Of a DNA stretch of 64,000 bases, positions 46,062 through 54,323 are shown piece after piece. The position numbers and the translations under genes are program-made. The DNA comes from Arthrobacter oryzae (lineage in GTDB: Bacteria; Actinomycetota; Actinomycetes; Actinomycetales; Micrococcaceae), in contig NZ_RBIR01000013.1 of assembly GCF_003634095.1 (NCBI RefSeq), positions 1-64,000 on the forward strand, read 5' to 3'. The notes under the pieces are model-generated. The model ran no database searches, had not been told where the DNA came from, and was given only the letters and a program-made list of their open reading frames with translations. Positions within the stretch are counted from its first letter, which is position 1; each line of letters opens with the position of its first letter.

Positions 46062-46094
46062 CCGTGACCAGAGGCTTTCTTCATCTGGTCACGG
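46062..46094. other. Hairpin in the 45982-46420 spacer
   Basis: CCGTGACCAGA and TCTGGTCACGG are perfect 11-bp complements around an 11-nt pyrimidine-rich loop, 80 bp upstream of the UDG-like gene. It could be a terminator for a minus-strand transcript or part of its leader. Confidence 0.4.
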
Positions 46095-46120
46095 CGATAC
46101 GGCGGGCGTACTCTTAAATT

Positions 46121-46212
46121 GCCTGCAGGTAACCATCAGATGACGCCGGGTTGTTCGGGACATGAAAGTGTCCCAGCCTTCTCTTAGCGAGATCGCGAAG
46201 GTACCTGCAGGC
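46121..46212. ncRNA. Candidate structured RNA (nested inverted repeats, three-way junction)
   Basis: Outer arms GCCTGCAGGTA (46121-46131) and TACCTGCAGGC (46202-46212) are perfectly complementary over 70 nt. Inside lie GGGACA/TGTCCC (46157-46174) and CCTTC/GAAGG (46177-46181, 46197-46201) with TCT/AGA stacked above. Helix 3 abuts helix 1 directly, as in coaxially stacked three-way junctions. GTTTTTCTTT follows at 46242-46251. The strand is not certain. The rest of this 439-bp spacer has no convincing gene. I recognise no known RNA family. Confidence 0.35.
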
Positions 46213-46420
46213 CTCACGTCATGCGGCCCACTCGGTGCATGGCGTTTTTCTTTGTCGCCGTCGCCAGGCGGCGGATCGGGGCGTCGCAGTTCGGGGTGCG
46301 GCAGGTGTCGTCGCGGGTTCGCGGTTCAAGTCTCCGGCCGAGCACTGACAAAATAAGAGCCACCGAACGTGCGCGTCTGTCAGCATCGAAGGAACGCCCG
46401 CGCCCCGATCCAAGGAATCC

Positions 46421-46930
46421 ATGCCCATCAACGCACAGTCACTGAAACAGGACGGATTCACCGGATTCCGGCGGCTCGGAGACCTTGACATCAACCGGAT
46501 TCCGCAGAAACCCGGAATATTCGCCGTGCTGCGGCCGGAAGGATACCGCCCGGAGTTTCTGGCCAGAAGCACGGCCGGCGTCTTCAAGAAGAAGGACCCC
46601 ACGCTGAAAGCGGAAGCGCTCGACGCCGAATGGGTCGACGGCGCCGATGTCCTTTTCGTGGGCAAGGCCGGGCCCGGAAGCAAGGGCAACCGTGGGCTTC
46701 GCCGGCAAATCCAGGAATTCGTCGACTTCGGCGCCGGGAAGCCGCCCGGCCACTGGGACGGCCGGCTCATCTGGCAGCTCGCCGCTGCCGGTTCGCTCAT
46801 CATCGCGTGGAAGGAGTTGCCCGTGGAGCAACTCAACGGGGCCGAGGCCGGGTACCACGCCGCATTCGTGCAAGCGTATGGCCGGCTGCCGTATGCCAAC
46901 TTGGTCCGGGCCCGGGTCAAAGGCACCTAG
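46421..46930 (+). CDS. Hypothetical protein, possibly GIY-YIG-like
   Basis: This 169-residue protein contains PGIFAVLRPEG and DVLFVGKAGPGSKGNRGLRRQIQEF, spaced like the GIY and YIG strands and the following Arg helix of GIY-YIG nucleases. A later SLIIAWKEL strand and a C-terminal AEAGYHAAFVQAYGRLPYANL resemble the Glu/Asn end. The signature tyrosines are replaced by Phe, so catalysis is doubtful. The ribosome-binding site AAGG is 6 nt upstream. A candidate structured RNA and T-run lie in its upstream region. Confidence 0.6.
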   Translation: MPINAQSLKQDGFTGFRRLGDLDINRIPQKPGIFAVLRPEGYRPEFLARSTAGVFKKKDPTLKAEALDAEWVDGADVLFVGKAGPGSKGNRGLRRQIQEFVDFGAGKPPGHWDGRLIWQLAAAGSLIIAWKELPVEQLNGAEAGYHAAFVQAYGRLPYANLVRARVKGT

Positions 46931-46961
46931 CAGACGCCAGCGGGGCGCCTGCTTCCGCCAG

Positions 46962-48476
46962 CTAAGCGTCCCCGTGCGTAAACCTGCCCGCCACCAACGT
47001 TGCGGCCACCGGCATCGCGGCAAACTGTGCGTCGGGGACAGTCAGCGGGTCGCCGTCGAGCACCGCAAGATCGGCGCGGTCCCCGAGCCGAAGCCGGCCG
47101 CGGCCGCGGGTCGAGGCCGTGATGGCTTCCTGCCGCGTGAGCGCCTGCTCAGCGTGCCACGGCCCGCGGCCGTCCTGCCGGGCCCGGGCCGTTGCGGCGG
47201 ACATCGCGGTCCACGGGTCCAGCGGGGCTACCGGGGCGTCGGATCCCAGGGCGAGCGTCGCACCGGCCGCCAGCAGCGAGCGGAGCGGGAAGGACCGGTC
47301 CGTCCGCCCGACCCAATTCGCCTCCGCAGCGTCCCGGTCATCGAGCGCGTGCGCCGGCTGGACACTCGCGGTCACGCCCAACCGGCCGTAGCGGGGGAGG
47401 TCCTCGCTCCGGACAAACTGGGCATGTTCCACCCGCCCGGCAATACCGGCCGCCTCAAAAGCGTCCAGCGCCACCTGGTTGGCGGCGTCGCCAATGGCAT
47501 GGACCGCCGGTACAAAGCCTGCCTGGCGGGCACGGACCAGCAAAGCCAGTAACTCCGTTCCGCTCACCGTCAGCAGACCGTGGCCGCCATCCGGATACGG
47601 GTCAACGCAGAACGCGGTGCGGGTATTGAGCGAACCGTCGATCAGCACCTTTAGCGGGCCCACCGTCAGGAGCCCGTCGCTGCCTGCCACCTCCAAGCCT
47701 GTCAGCAGCCCATCGGTCACGGCCCGGTCCAGATCCTGGGGATAGACCCCCGCCTCAACCCGGAGCGATGCGAAGCCGCCGGCGATCCGCCGCAGCCAGA
47801 CGTCACGGTTCCAGGTCATCTCGAAGTCCACGATCCCCACCACGCCGCGCGCGGCGGCGGCCCGGCCGGCCCGCTGCACCCACGAATCCACCACCGCGGC
47901 CGGGAGCTTGCCCAGTTGGCGGGTCACGGCAAATGCGGGTCCCTCGCGGAGCAGCCCGCTTGCGTCCACCGGCACGCCGTAGCGCCGGGCCGCCGCCGAG
48001 TTCAGCCAGACACAGTGGAGGTCGTGGCTGATCAGCGCCGCCGGCCGGCCGTTCGTCGCGCCGTCGAGGAGGTCCAGGCTAGGTACATCCGTCCAGACGG
48101 CGTCACGGAAACCAGCGCCGACGAGAGTCGTGACGGCGTGCGGAGCCGGGTCCTCGCCTCCCATCCGTGCGAGGTGGGACCCGACGACGCCGGCCGCCTC
48201 GCGCGCCGAGCCTGCACCGGAAAGGTCAAGCCGGTTGGAGGCCAGCGCCCACTGTGTCATGTGGACATGCTCATCCCACAGCCCCGGAATGATGTAGCGG
48301 CCATCAAAGTCCACAGTGCGGGTGGCAGCGGGCAGCGTGCCCGTCCGGCCCGACGGCGCAATCGCCGCCACGACGCCATCCCGTATATGCACATCAGAGC
48401 ATACGTCGTCCCCCGGTTGCCGCACGGACGCCAGCACAAGATCCGGAAGATTGAAGGGTTCGAGCGGTGCAGCCAT
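46962..48476 (-). CDS. Amidohydrolase family protein (YtcJ-like)
   Basis: This 504-residue metal-dependent hydrolase of the amidohydrolase_3 group has metal ligands in WDEHVHMT, VHAIGDAAN, RVEHAQFV and LGSDAPVAP. The predicted product is a cytoplasmic amidase or deacylase with unknown substrate. There is no signal peptide. It is convergent with the hypothetical gene upstream (31 bp) and divergent from the STAS-like gene. Confidence 0.88.
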   Translation of the reverse strand: MAAPLEPFNLPDLVLASVRQPGDDVCSDVHIRDGVVAAIAPSGRTGTLPAATRTVDFDGRYIIPGLWDEHVHMTQWALASNRLDLSGAGSAREAAGVVGSHLARMGGEDPAPHAVTTLVGAGFRDAVWTDVPSLDLLDGATNGRPAALISHDLHCVWLNSAAARRYGVPVDASGLLREGPAFAVTRQLGKLPAAVVDSWVQRAGRAAAARGVVGIVDFEMTWNRDVWLRRIAGGFASLRVEAGVYPQDLDRAVTDGLLTGLEVAGSDGLLTVGPLKVLIDGSLNTRTAFCVDPYPDGGHGLLTVSGTELLALLVRARQAGFVPAVHAIGDAANQVALDAFEAAGIAGRVEHAQFVRSEDLPRYGRLGVTASVQPAHALDDRDAAEANWVGRTDRSFPLRSLLAAGATLALGSDAPVAPLDPWTAMSAATARARQDGRGPWHAEQALTRQEAITASTRGRGRLRLGDRADLAVLDGDPLTVPDAQFAAMPVAATLVAGRFTHGDA

Positions 48477-48523
48477 GGGAACAGGCTAAGCACGGAACTC
48501 CGGAGGACCCAAACGGCCGCAAG

Positions 48524-48538
48524 GGACTTTCGCCCCTT
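48524..48538. promoter_or_regulatory. DosR/DevR-like box
   Basis: GGGACTTTCGCCCCT resembles the GGGACTTTNGNCCC-type DosR box known in mycobacteria. It lies in the 316-bp divergent spacer (48477-48792), 48 bp upstream of the amidohydrolase start and about 255 bp upstream of the STAS-like gene. Apart from this box I see nothing firm in that spacer. Confidence 0.3.
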
Positions 48539-48792
48539 ACCCCCAGCGCGCATTCCCGCCAAGCTGAATCTGGGGTAATTCCTGCGCGGCCAGTTGGGGG
48601 CCATACGTCGGGGGAACAGCCGCTTGTGAGGAAGGCAGTACGGGTCTCGCCGCGACTTGGGGAAGGAAAAGGCGTTTTGCACTTTCCGGCTTCAGCAGGA
48701 AATGGCAGGAGGCCACGGCCAAATGAACAACTACAGTCCACCCACGGTGTTGTCCACAAACCCGGAAACCGTCAGGGAGCTCTGACGGATTC

Positions 48793-49122
48793 ATGCATCA
48801 CCATATTGGGGACCCCAAACTTAACGTTCTGATACGCCTTGACGCCGACGCCGAGACGGCGCGGATCGAGGTGCACGGCGTAGTGACCGTGGCCAACGTG
48901 CGCGCACTCTACGTCGTCTGCCGCCGGGTCACGAGCAAACTCCCGGGATTCGAACTCGTGCTCGACCTCGCCCATGCCCGCGTTTCGGCCCCCGCGATCG
49001 ACGAGCTCCGTGAGCGTGCCCGCGTCTCGTTGCTGTATTCCGGAATCGACGCCACTGAAACGCCGTGCCGGCTCCGCCTCGTAGACCCGCTGGTCATCCT
49101 TAGAACCAAGGAGTACGCATGA
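48793..49122 (+). CDS. STAS-like protein
   Basis: This 109-residue protein has the alternating strand/helix pattern and hydrophobic core of STAS domains (ARIEVHGVVTVANVRALYVVC, then GFELVLDLAHARVSAPAIDELRERAR). The serine normally phosphorylated in anti-sigma antagonists appears as VSAPAI. Its last codons contain a strong ribosome-binding site (AAGGAG) for the next gene, with which it overlaps by ATGA, so the two are coupled. The role is unknown. Confidence 0.65.
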   Translation: MHHHIGDPKLNVLIRLDADAETARIEVHGVVTVANVRALYVVCRRVTSKLPGFELVLDLAHARVSAPAIDELRERARVSLLYSGIDATETPCRLRLVDPLVILRTKEYA

Positions 49123-50174
49123 AAGCGCTCGTCTACGGCGGCCCCGGCCAGAAGGCTTGGACCGACGTTCCCGATCCCACCATCCAGAGCCCGAGCGATG
49201 TGATCGTCAAGGTGGACACGACCACCATTTGCGGCACCGACCTGCACATCCTCAAGGGCGATGTTCCGGCCGTGGCCAAGGGGCGCATCCTGGGCCACGA
49301 GGGTGTCGGCACCATCACCGAGGTCGGCGCATCCGTCACCAGTCTCAGGGTTGGGGACCGCGTCATCATTTCCTGCATCAAGTCCTGCGGGCACTGCGTG
49401 AACTGCAAGGCCGGCCTGTACTCCCACTGCCTCGGAGAGGAAGGCGCCTCCGGTACCGGCTGGGTCTTCGGGCACCTGATCGACGGCACCCAGGCCGAAT
49501 TCGTCCGCGTTCCCTACGCCGAGAACTCCTTGTACCTCCTGCCCGAGGGCGTCAGCGACCAACAGGCCGTCATGCTCTCGGACATCCTGCCCACCGGATT
49601 TGAGATCGGCGTGCAGTACGGCCGGGTCAAGCCCGGCGATACAGTCGCCGTGATCGGCGCTGGACCCGTGGGGCTGGCCGCCATCTCCACGGCCGGCCTC
49701 TACGGCGCCGCCACCGTCATCGCCGTCGACCTTGACGCGCACCGGCTCGAGAAGTCCCGCGAATTCGGAGCCACCGATGTGGTCCTCTCCAGCGATGCCG
49801 ACTGGAAAGAGCAGGTGATGCTGCTGACCGACGGGCAGGGCGTGGACGTGGCGATCGAGGCCGTCGGCATCCCGGAGACCTTCACCATGTGTATCGACGT
49901 CGTGCGGCCCGGCGGCAATGTGGCCAATGTGGGCGTGCACGGCAAGGCCGTGCAACTGCACGTGGAAGACCTCTGGATCCGGAACATCAATATCAGCATG
50001 GGCCTGGTCAACACCAACACCACTCCCATGCTGCTCAAGCTCGTGGCGCAACAGAAAGTCCCGGCGGACAGTTTCGCGACCCACCACTTCACCTTTGACG
50101 AGTTCATGGAGGCCTACGACACCTTCGCCCGCGCGGCGGAGACGAAGGCCCTCAAAGTGGTGATCACGGCTTGA
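49119..50174 (+). CDS. Zinc-dependent alcohol dehydrogenase
   Basis: This 351-residue medium-chain dehydrogenase has catalytic zinc ligands Cys38 (ICGTDLH) and His in LGHEGVG. The structural zinc loop is CGHCVNCKAGLYSHC and the NAD motif is VIGAGPVGLAA, followed by an acidic residue (VDLD) that favours NAD. It is similar to zinc alcohol dehydrogenases acting on short alcohols. The start has a strong AAGGAG. It overlaps both neighbours, so STAS-like protein, dehydrogenase and flavodoxin form a tight operon. Confidence 0.92.
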   Translation: MKALVYGGPGQKAWTDVPDPTIQSPSDVIVKVDTTTICGTDLHILKGDVPAVAKGRILGHEGVGTITEVGASVTSLRVGDRVIISCIKSCGHCVNCKAGLYSHCLGEEGASGTGWVFGHLIDGTQAEFVRVPYAENSLYLLPEGVSDQQAVMLSDILPTGFEIGVQYGRVKPGDTVAVIGAGPVGLAAISTAGLYGAATVIAVDLDAHRLEKSREFGATDVVLSSDADWKEQVMLLTDGQGVDVAIEAVGIPETFTMCIDVVRPGGNVANVGVHGKAVQLHVEDLWIRNINISMGLVNTNTTPMLLKLVAQQKVPADSFATHHFTFDEFMEAYDTFARAAETKALKVVITA

Positions 50175-50617
50175 AAGCCTTCATTGTCTACGACTCGGCC
50201 TTCGGCAACACCAAGGCCGTGGCCGAGACTGTGGCCGGCCAACTCGAGGGACTGGACGCCGCGGCCGTGCCGGTGGATGACTTCGACTCGGGAGCGCTGG
50301 CGGCAGGGGACCTCCTCGTGGTCGGCAGCCCCATCAACGGCTGGCGGCCGACGCCGAAAGTCACCGAGCTGCTGTCCGGCTTTGGCCAGGATCAGCTCAA
50401 GGGAGTCAAGGCGGCCGCTTTCGACACCCGTCTGCGGATGTTCATCCACGGCGATGCCGCCAAGAAGATCACACGTGCCCTCCGCGCCGGAGGGGCCGAC
50501 ATCATCGCCGAACCCATGCCGTTCTACGTGGGCGGCACTAAGGGGCCGCTGCGCACCGGAGAAATAGACAAGGCCGGCAACTGGGCGAAGGCCCTGCTGA
50601 CCTCGCTCGGGCGGTAG
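50171..50617 (+). CDS. Flavodoxin-domain protein
   Basis: This 148-residue protein binds FMN, as shown by the phosphate-binding loop YDSAFGNTKAVAE (residues 7-19) and the later GSPINGWRPTP and AFDTRLRMF segments. It starts with TTG overlapping the dehydrogenase stop. The likely role is low-potential electron transfer or a quinone reductase-like function. It is coupled to the dehydrogenase. Flavodoxins of this type are also known in stress responses. Confidence 0.88.
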   Translation: MKAFIVYDSAFGNTKAVAETVAGQLEGLDAAAVPVDDFDSGALAAGDLLVVGSPINGWRPTPKVTELLSGFGQDQLKGVKAAAFDTRLRMFIHGDAAKKITRALRAGGADIIAEPMPFYVGGTKGPLRTGEIDKAGNWAKALLTSLGR

Positions 50618-50692
50618 GGTCCGCCCGGCCCCGACACCCGGATGTCCCGCCCAACAGGGCGTGCCAACGGGCCATCTGAAAGGACGGCGGCC

Positions 50693-52648
50693 ATGAAAGC
50701 AGGCCGGATAGTCATGCTGGTGATCGGTGCGTTGTGCGCACTCGTCGGTCTGGGGCTACTGGCGGGAGCCGGGGTCACGGGCTGGGCCAACTACCAGCAG
50801 CGCGACGGCAGGTACTTCACCACGCCGTCGGCGCCGTTCTCAGGCGATTCCTACGCGCTCACCACTCCGCGGCTGGATGCCATGACCGAAGGCGGCCTCC
50901 CCGAGGGCACCCCCGCGGATTTTGCGGGCAGCGTACTGCTGCGCGGGTCCACCACCGATCCCGGTAAGCAAATCTTCATTGGCATAGGCCCTCGGGCCGA
51001 CGTCGAGGCGTATCTGGCCGGTGTCCGGCACACCGAGATCGTCGACGTCAGGTTCGACCCCTTCCGCGTCATCTACCGCGACGTGGCTGGCGCCAACACC
51101 CCCTCCGACCCTGCCCGGCAGAGTTTCTGGGCCGCGACCGCCACCGGTCCCGGAGAGCAGGATCTCACCTGGGACCTGCGCCCCGGAAGCTGGGCCGTCG
51201 TGGTCATGAACGCGGACGCGAGTGCTCCCGTAACGGTGAACCTGCAGGCGGGGGCGCGCTCCGATCTGCTCTGGCCGGTCTTCATCGGGCTGCTCATCGG
51301 GGGGATTGTGATGCTCCTGATCGGGGTGCCGCTGATCGTGCTGGGCGCAGTCGGACTGGGCCGCGCCGCACGATCCGGCCGCGGCGGGCCGGGCAGCGGC
51401 GTCCCTCCTGGCAACCTGCCGCCCACGCCGGGCCAACCCGGCCAGCCGTATCCGGTGGGCACATACCCGCCCGGGACCCGGGGGCAGCTGAACAGTGCCG
51501 CCGCGCCGGGCGCGGCAGGGGTTTATGCAACCCCGCAGGGAACTCCCTATCCCGTGCCGCCGGGCACGCCGTCGCGCTATGTGTATCCGGCGCGCCTCAA
51601 CGGCTACCTCGACCCGAACCTGTCCCGCTGGATGTGGCTGGTCAAGTGGTTCCTGGCCATTCCGCACTACATCGTGCTGTTCTTCCTCTGGTTCGCTTTC
51701 GGGGTGGTCACCCTTGTGGCGTGGTTCGCGATCCTGTTCACGGGGCGCTACCCGCGTTCGCTCTTTGACTTCAATGTCGGCGTAATCCGCTGGAACTGGC
51801 GAGTGGCCTTCTACGCCCTGAGCGCGATCGGCACGGACGTTTACCCGCCATTCACCCTGGCCCGCACCAGTTACCCGGCGGACTTCGACGTCGACTATCC
51901 CGAACGGCTGTCCCGCGGACTGATTTTCGTGAAATCGTGGCTGCTGGCCATACCGCATCTGCTGATCATCGGCCTGCTGACCGGCACGGCGACGTCAGGG
52001 GAGTTCCGGGACGGCCGCTGGGTGCAGGAAGGAGTGGGCATCTCCCTCTTGGGTCTGCTGGTCTTAATTGCCGGGGTGATCCTGTTGTTCACCGGCCAGT
52101 ACTTCCGGGGGCTGTTCGACCTGCTCCTCGGCCTGAACCGCTGGATCTACCGCGTCATCACCTACGTGTCCCTGATGCGGGACGAATATCCGCCGTTCCA
52201 CCTCGACATGGGTCCCGTGGATCCAGGTGACCTGCCTGCGCTCGCGTACGCCGGACCCGTCCCCGCACCCCCGGCCGGAGCCGCCGCGGCACCCCCATAC
52301 CAGCCTCCCGGCGCCGCCCCGGCACCGGGCCCCGGCTTTGGTCCAGCCCCCGGCCCGAGTGCCGGCTCCTTTACCGGTCCGGGCCCGGGGGCCGCCCCCG
52401 GCCCCGGTCCCGGACCCGGTTCAGGCCCAGACGCCGGTTCCCCCGCAGGGACGCCGGCCGGCCCAGGTGGCGGTCAGCCCGACTTCTACGGCATCGGCGG
52501 TCCCGCGGCCTCGATCAACCATGAGACCGCCGAAGGTGAAGGCAGCCCGCGCGGCGAGGGGCACCCGGGCGCGCAGGAGGGCCAAAACGGGCCGCACCCC
52601 GCCAGCGGACGCGGCGAAGCAGGCCCGGAAGGCCCGCCCGTTACTTAG
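50693..52648 (+). CDS. DUF4389 membrane protein with Pro/Gly-rich tail
   Basis: This is a 651-residue protein from the ATG with AAAGGA upstream (the frame extends 17 codons further without a site). Helices occur at the N-terminus and near residues 195-225. Two DUF4389 units follow, each with PARLNGYLDPNLSRWMWLVKWFLAIPHY or YPERLSRGLIFVKSWLLAIPHL and the FTGRYPRSLFDFNVGVIRW or FTGQYFRGLFDLLLGLNRW block. The last 120 residues are low-complexity Pro/Gly/Ala. The function is unknown. Confidence 0.85.
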   Translation: MKAGRIVMLVIGALCALVGLGLLAGAGVTGWANYQQRDGRYFTTPSAPFSGDSYALTTPRLDAMTEGGLPEGTPADFAGSVLLRGSTTDPGKQIFIGIGPRADVEAYLAGVRHTEIVDVRFDPFRVIYRDVAGANTPSDPARQSFWAATATGPGEQDLTWDLRPGSWAVVVMNADASAPVTVNLQAGARSDLLWPVFIGLLIGGIVMLLIGVPLIVLGAVGLGRAARSGRGGPGSGVPPGNLPPTPGQPGQPYPVGTYPPGTRGQLNSAAAPGAAGVYATPQGTPYPVPPGTPSRYVYPARLNGYLDPNLSRWMWLVKWFLAIPHYIVLFFLWFAFGVVTLVAWFAILFTGRYPRSLFDFNVGVIRWNWRVAFYALSAIGTDVYPPFTLARTSYPADFDVDYPERLSRGLIFVKSWLLAIPHLLIIGLLTGTATSGEFRDGRWVQEGVGISLLGLLVLIAGVILLFTGQYFRGLFDLLLGLNRWIYRVITYVSLMRDEYPPFHLDMGPVDPGDLPALAYAGPVPAPPAGAAAAPPYQPPGAAPAPGPGFGPAPGPSAGSFTGPGPGAAPGPGPGPGSGPDAGSPAGTPAGPGGGQPDFYGIGGPAASINHETAEGEGSPRGEGHPGAQEGQNGPHPASGRGEAGPEGPPVT

Positions 52649-52765
52649 CGCCACCCTGGCCCGATGGAGTTCCGGTGGTGCTCGTTCGGCGCGGTTCCGG
52701 CAGAGCGCAGGCCGCACGGGCCGGGGCGGGTGAATGCCCCCGGACCGCTCGCGGTGTTCGGCCCG

Positions 52766-53716
52766 TCACCGGACCCGGTTGAGGTCCAGCTGCTCTTCCG
52801 CGGCCAGCAGGAATGTCCGCTCGCCCGGGGTCAGGATTCCGCCGGACGCAAGCTCGGCGTCCCAGAGCTCAACGATCATCCGGTGAAGCCGTTCCCGGAC
52901 TGGCGCGGCGGGGTCGCTTTCGAGGAGCCGCTCGGCGCCCACGAGCCCTAGCACCCGTTCCCTGATGGGTTCGACGCCGGCGAGGGTGTCGGACGCCCAG
53001 CGGGCCTGCCGTTTGAGGCGGGTATGGCCGGCGACGGCGGGCACAGTCAGGCCCGCCCCGCCCAGGATGAGGGTGAGCATCTCCAAGACCCTGATGAAGG
53101 CGTCGGAGGGCACGGGGACTTCCAGGAGCGCCGGGATCGGGACGGAGAGCAGCCCGATCGTGAACTTGACGGCCACGAACAGGCCGAGGACGGCCGCAAC
53201 GCCGACCATGGTGAAGCCGGCTTTGAACGAGCGCCGCATCCGCGGGATGTACCGGAAGCAGGCCACGCCGACCCCGGAGCAGACCCACCCTATGAAGACG
53301 ATCAGCACGGCGGAAAACAGGGCGGCCGGCAGGCGGTAATGGTAAAGCCCCCAGCTGTCCGTCGTCGTGGTGGGGCCTGTCAGGAGGAAGAACACCGCTT
53401 GCAGCGCCAGCGTGAGGGTCAGCGGCAGGGAGCGCACCAATGCCCGGCCCGCGCCGGCCGGCACGATCGCCTCCAGGACCGCGCGCCGGAGGTACCAGAG
53501 GCTGCAAATCATCGAGGAATGCAAGGCAAGGTTGGCGAGATTGATCCCGCCGATCCAGTGATCGACCGTGGCATACACGGCAGGTGACATCAGCAGCGAG
53601 CCGGCACCGGCGAACAAGGCCGAAAGGAACACGGTATCGCGGCGGTTCCGCATCATGGCCGGGATCCGGGCCGCCGCAAGGACGAAGAGAACCGCAGCCG
53701 TCAGGAGCTGGATCAT
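52766..53716 (-). CDS. MAB_1171c-like (DUF6545) seven-helix membrane protein
   Basis: This is a 316-residue protein from the ATG at 53716. Seven predicted helices (about residues 1-215) precede a cytoplasmic C-terminal helical region (RERVLGLVGAERLL and EELDLNRVR-like end). This layout matches the actinobacterial MAB_1171c-type family, annotated as putative transporters or receptors. It is third in an XRE-ImmA-membrane protein operon. A 15-bp direct repeat spans its start and the end of the protease gene, separating a formerly overlapping stop and start. Confidence 0.75.
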   Translation of the reverse strand: MIQLLTAAVLFVLAAARIPAMMRNRRDTVFLSALFAGAGSLLMSPAVYATVDHWIGGINLANLALHSSMICSLWYLRRAVLEAIVPAGAGRALVRSLPLTLTLALQAVFFLLTGPTTTTDSWGLYHYRLPAALFSAVLIVFIGWVCSGVGVACFRYIPRMRRSFKAGFTMVGVAAVLGLFVAVKFTIGLLSVPIPALLEVPVPSDAFIRVLEMLTLILGGAGLTVPAVAGHTRLKRQARWASDTLAGVEPIRERVLGLVGAERLLESDPAAPVRERLHRMIVELWDAELASGGILTPGERTFLLAAEEQLDLNRVR

Positions 53717-53742
53717 CCGAATACCCCGATCATCCGAATACC
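53711..53742. repeat. 15-bp direct repeat duplicating the ImmA/membrane-protein junction
   Basis: GATCATCCGAATACC occurs at 53711-53725 and 53728-53742. On the minus strand each copy contains ATGA. The protease stop (TGA) uses the upstream copy and the membrane-protein ATG uses the downstream copy. Confidence 0.8.
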
Positions 53743-54254
53743 GGGCCGAAATTGCCCGGCTGGCCACCGGCGCGGTCCTGGGAGAGGCGGATCCTTGCCG
53801 CCAGGCGGTCTGCAAGGAGTTCCGCCGTGACCTCGAACTCGTTGAGGAAATCTGAGCGCCTCAGTGCCTTGACGACGCGTTCCGGGTCGAGGTCCGGAAA
53901 GAATGTGCCGGCGTATTCGGCCGAGAGGATCTCCTGCTCGTGGCGCAGGATCATGTGGGCGAACTCGTGGAGGACAATTTGCTGCCGGTGGACTTCTGAT
54001 GCCCCCCGGGCGTGCAGGATCAGGTCCATGTGGTCCAGCCCAAACCACAGCCCACAGACCTTGTCCGTTGCCCCTTCGATGGGGTTGATGACGATCTTGC
54101 GGCTCCGTTGCCGTTCAAGATGCGCCTGGATTGATGCCAGGGAGACCGGCTCGGTGAGGGAGAGGCTTGCTTCAGCTTCCCGGGCCCGGGACCGGGCGGC
54201 GTCGTAATCCATATACGGAGTCCTTGGCTGTTGATAGAGCGTCAGCATGGACAC
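53730..54254 (-). CDS. ImmA/IrrE-family metallopeptidase
   Basis: This 174-residue protein has the zinc motif HEFAH in QQIVLHEFAHMILRHE and a downstream Glu-rich helix (EFEVTAELLADRL). Proteases of this family cleave XRE-type repressors (ImmA on ImmR, IrrE on DdrO). The gene directly follows an XRE regulator, its likely substrate. The start is uncertain: GTG at 54254 (AGGAAG upstream) or ATG at 54212 (AAGGA upstream). Confidence 0.88.
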   Translation of the reverse strand: MSMLTLYQQPRTPYMDYDAARSRAREAEASLSLTEPVSLASIQAHLERQRSRKIVINPIEGATDKVCGLWFGLDHMDLILHARGASEVHRQQIVLHEFAHMILRHEQEILSAEYAGTFFPDLDPERVVKALRRSDFLNEFEVTAELLADRLAARIRLSQDRAGGQPGNFGPVFG

Positions 54255-54323
54255 GCCGCTTCCTGACGGCCAAACCTCGCCAGAAGCATATCAGCGCAGG
54301 TCAACGTGTGGTTAGTGGACTAC

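Noticed and set aside
46315..46345. tRNA T-arm-like sequence (GGTTCAAGTCTC) suggesting a tRNA remnant or attachment site
   Set aside because: Only one arm with a mismatched stem is present. No anticodon arm, D arm or acceptor stem can be drawn, and no integrase is nearby.
48524..48538. Treating the DosR-like box as firm evidence of hypoxic control
   Set aside because: A single GC-rich 15-mer match in a GC-rich genome is weak. It is kept only as a low-confidence site.
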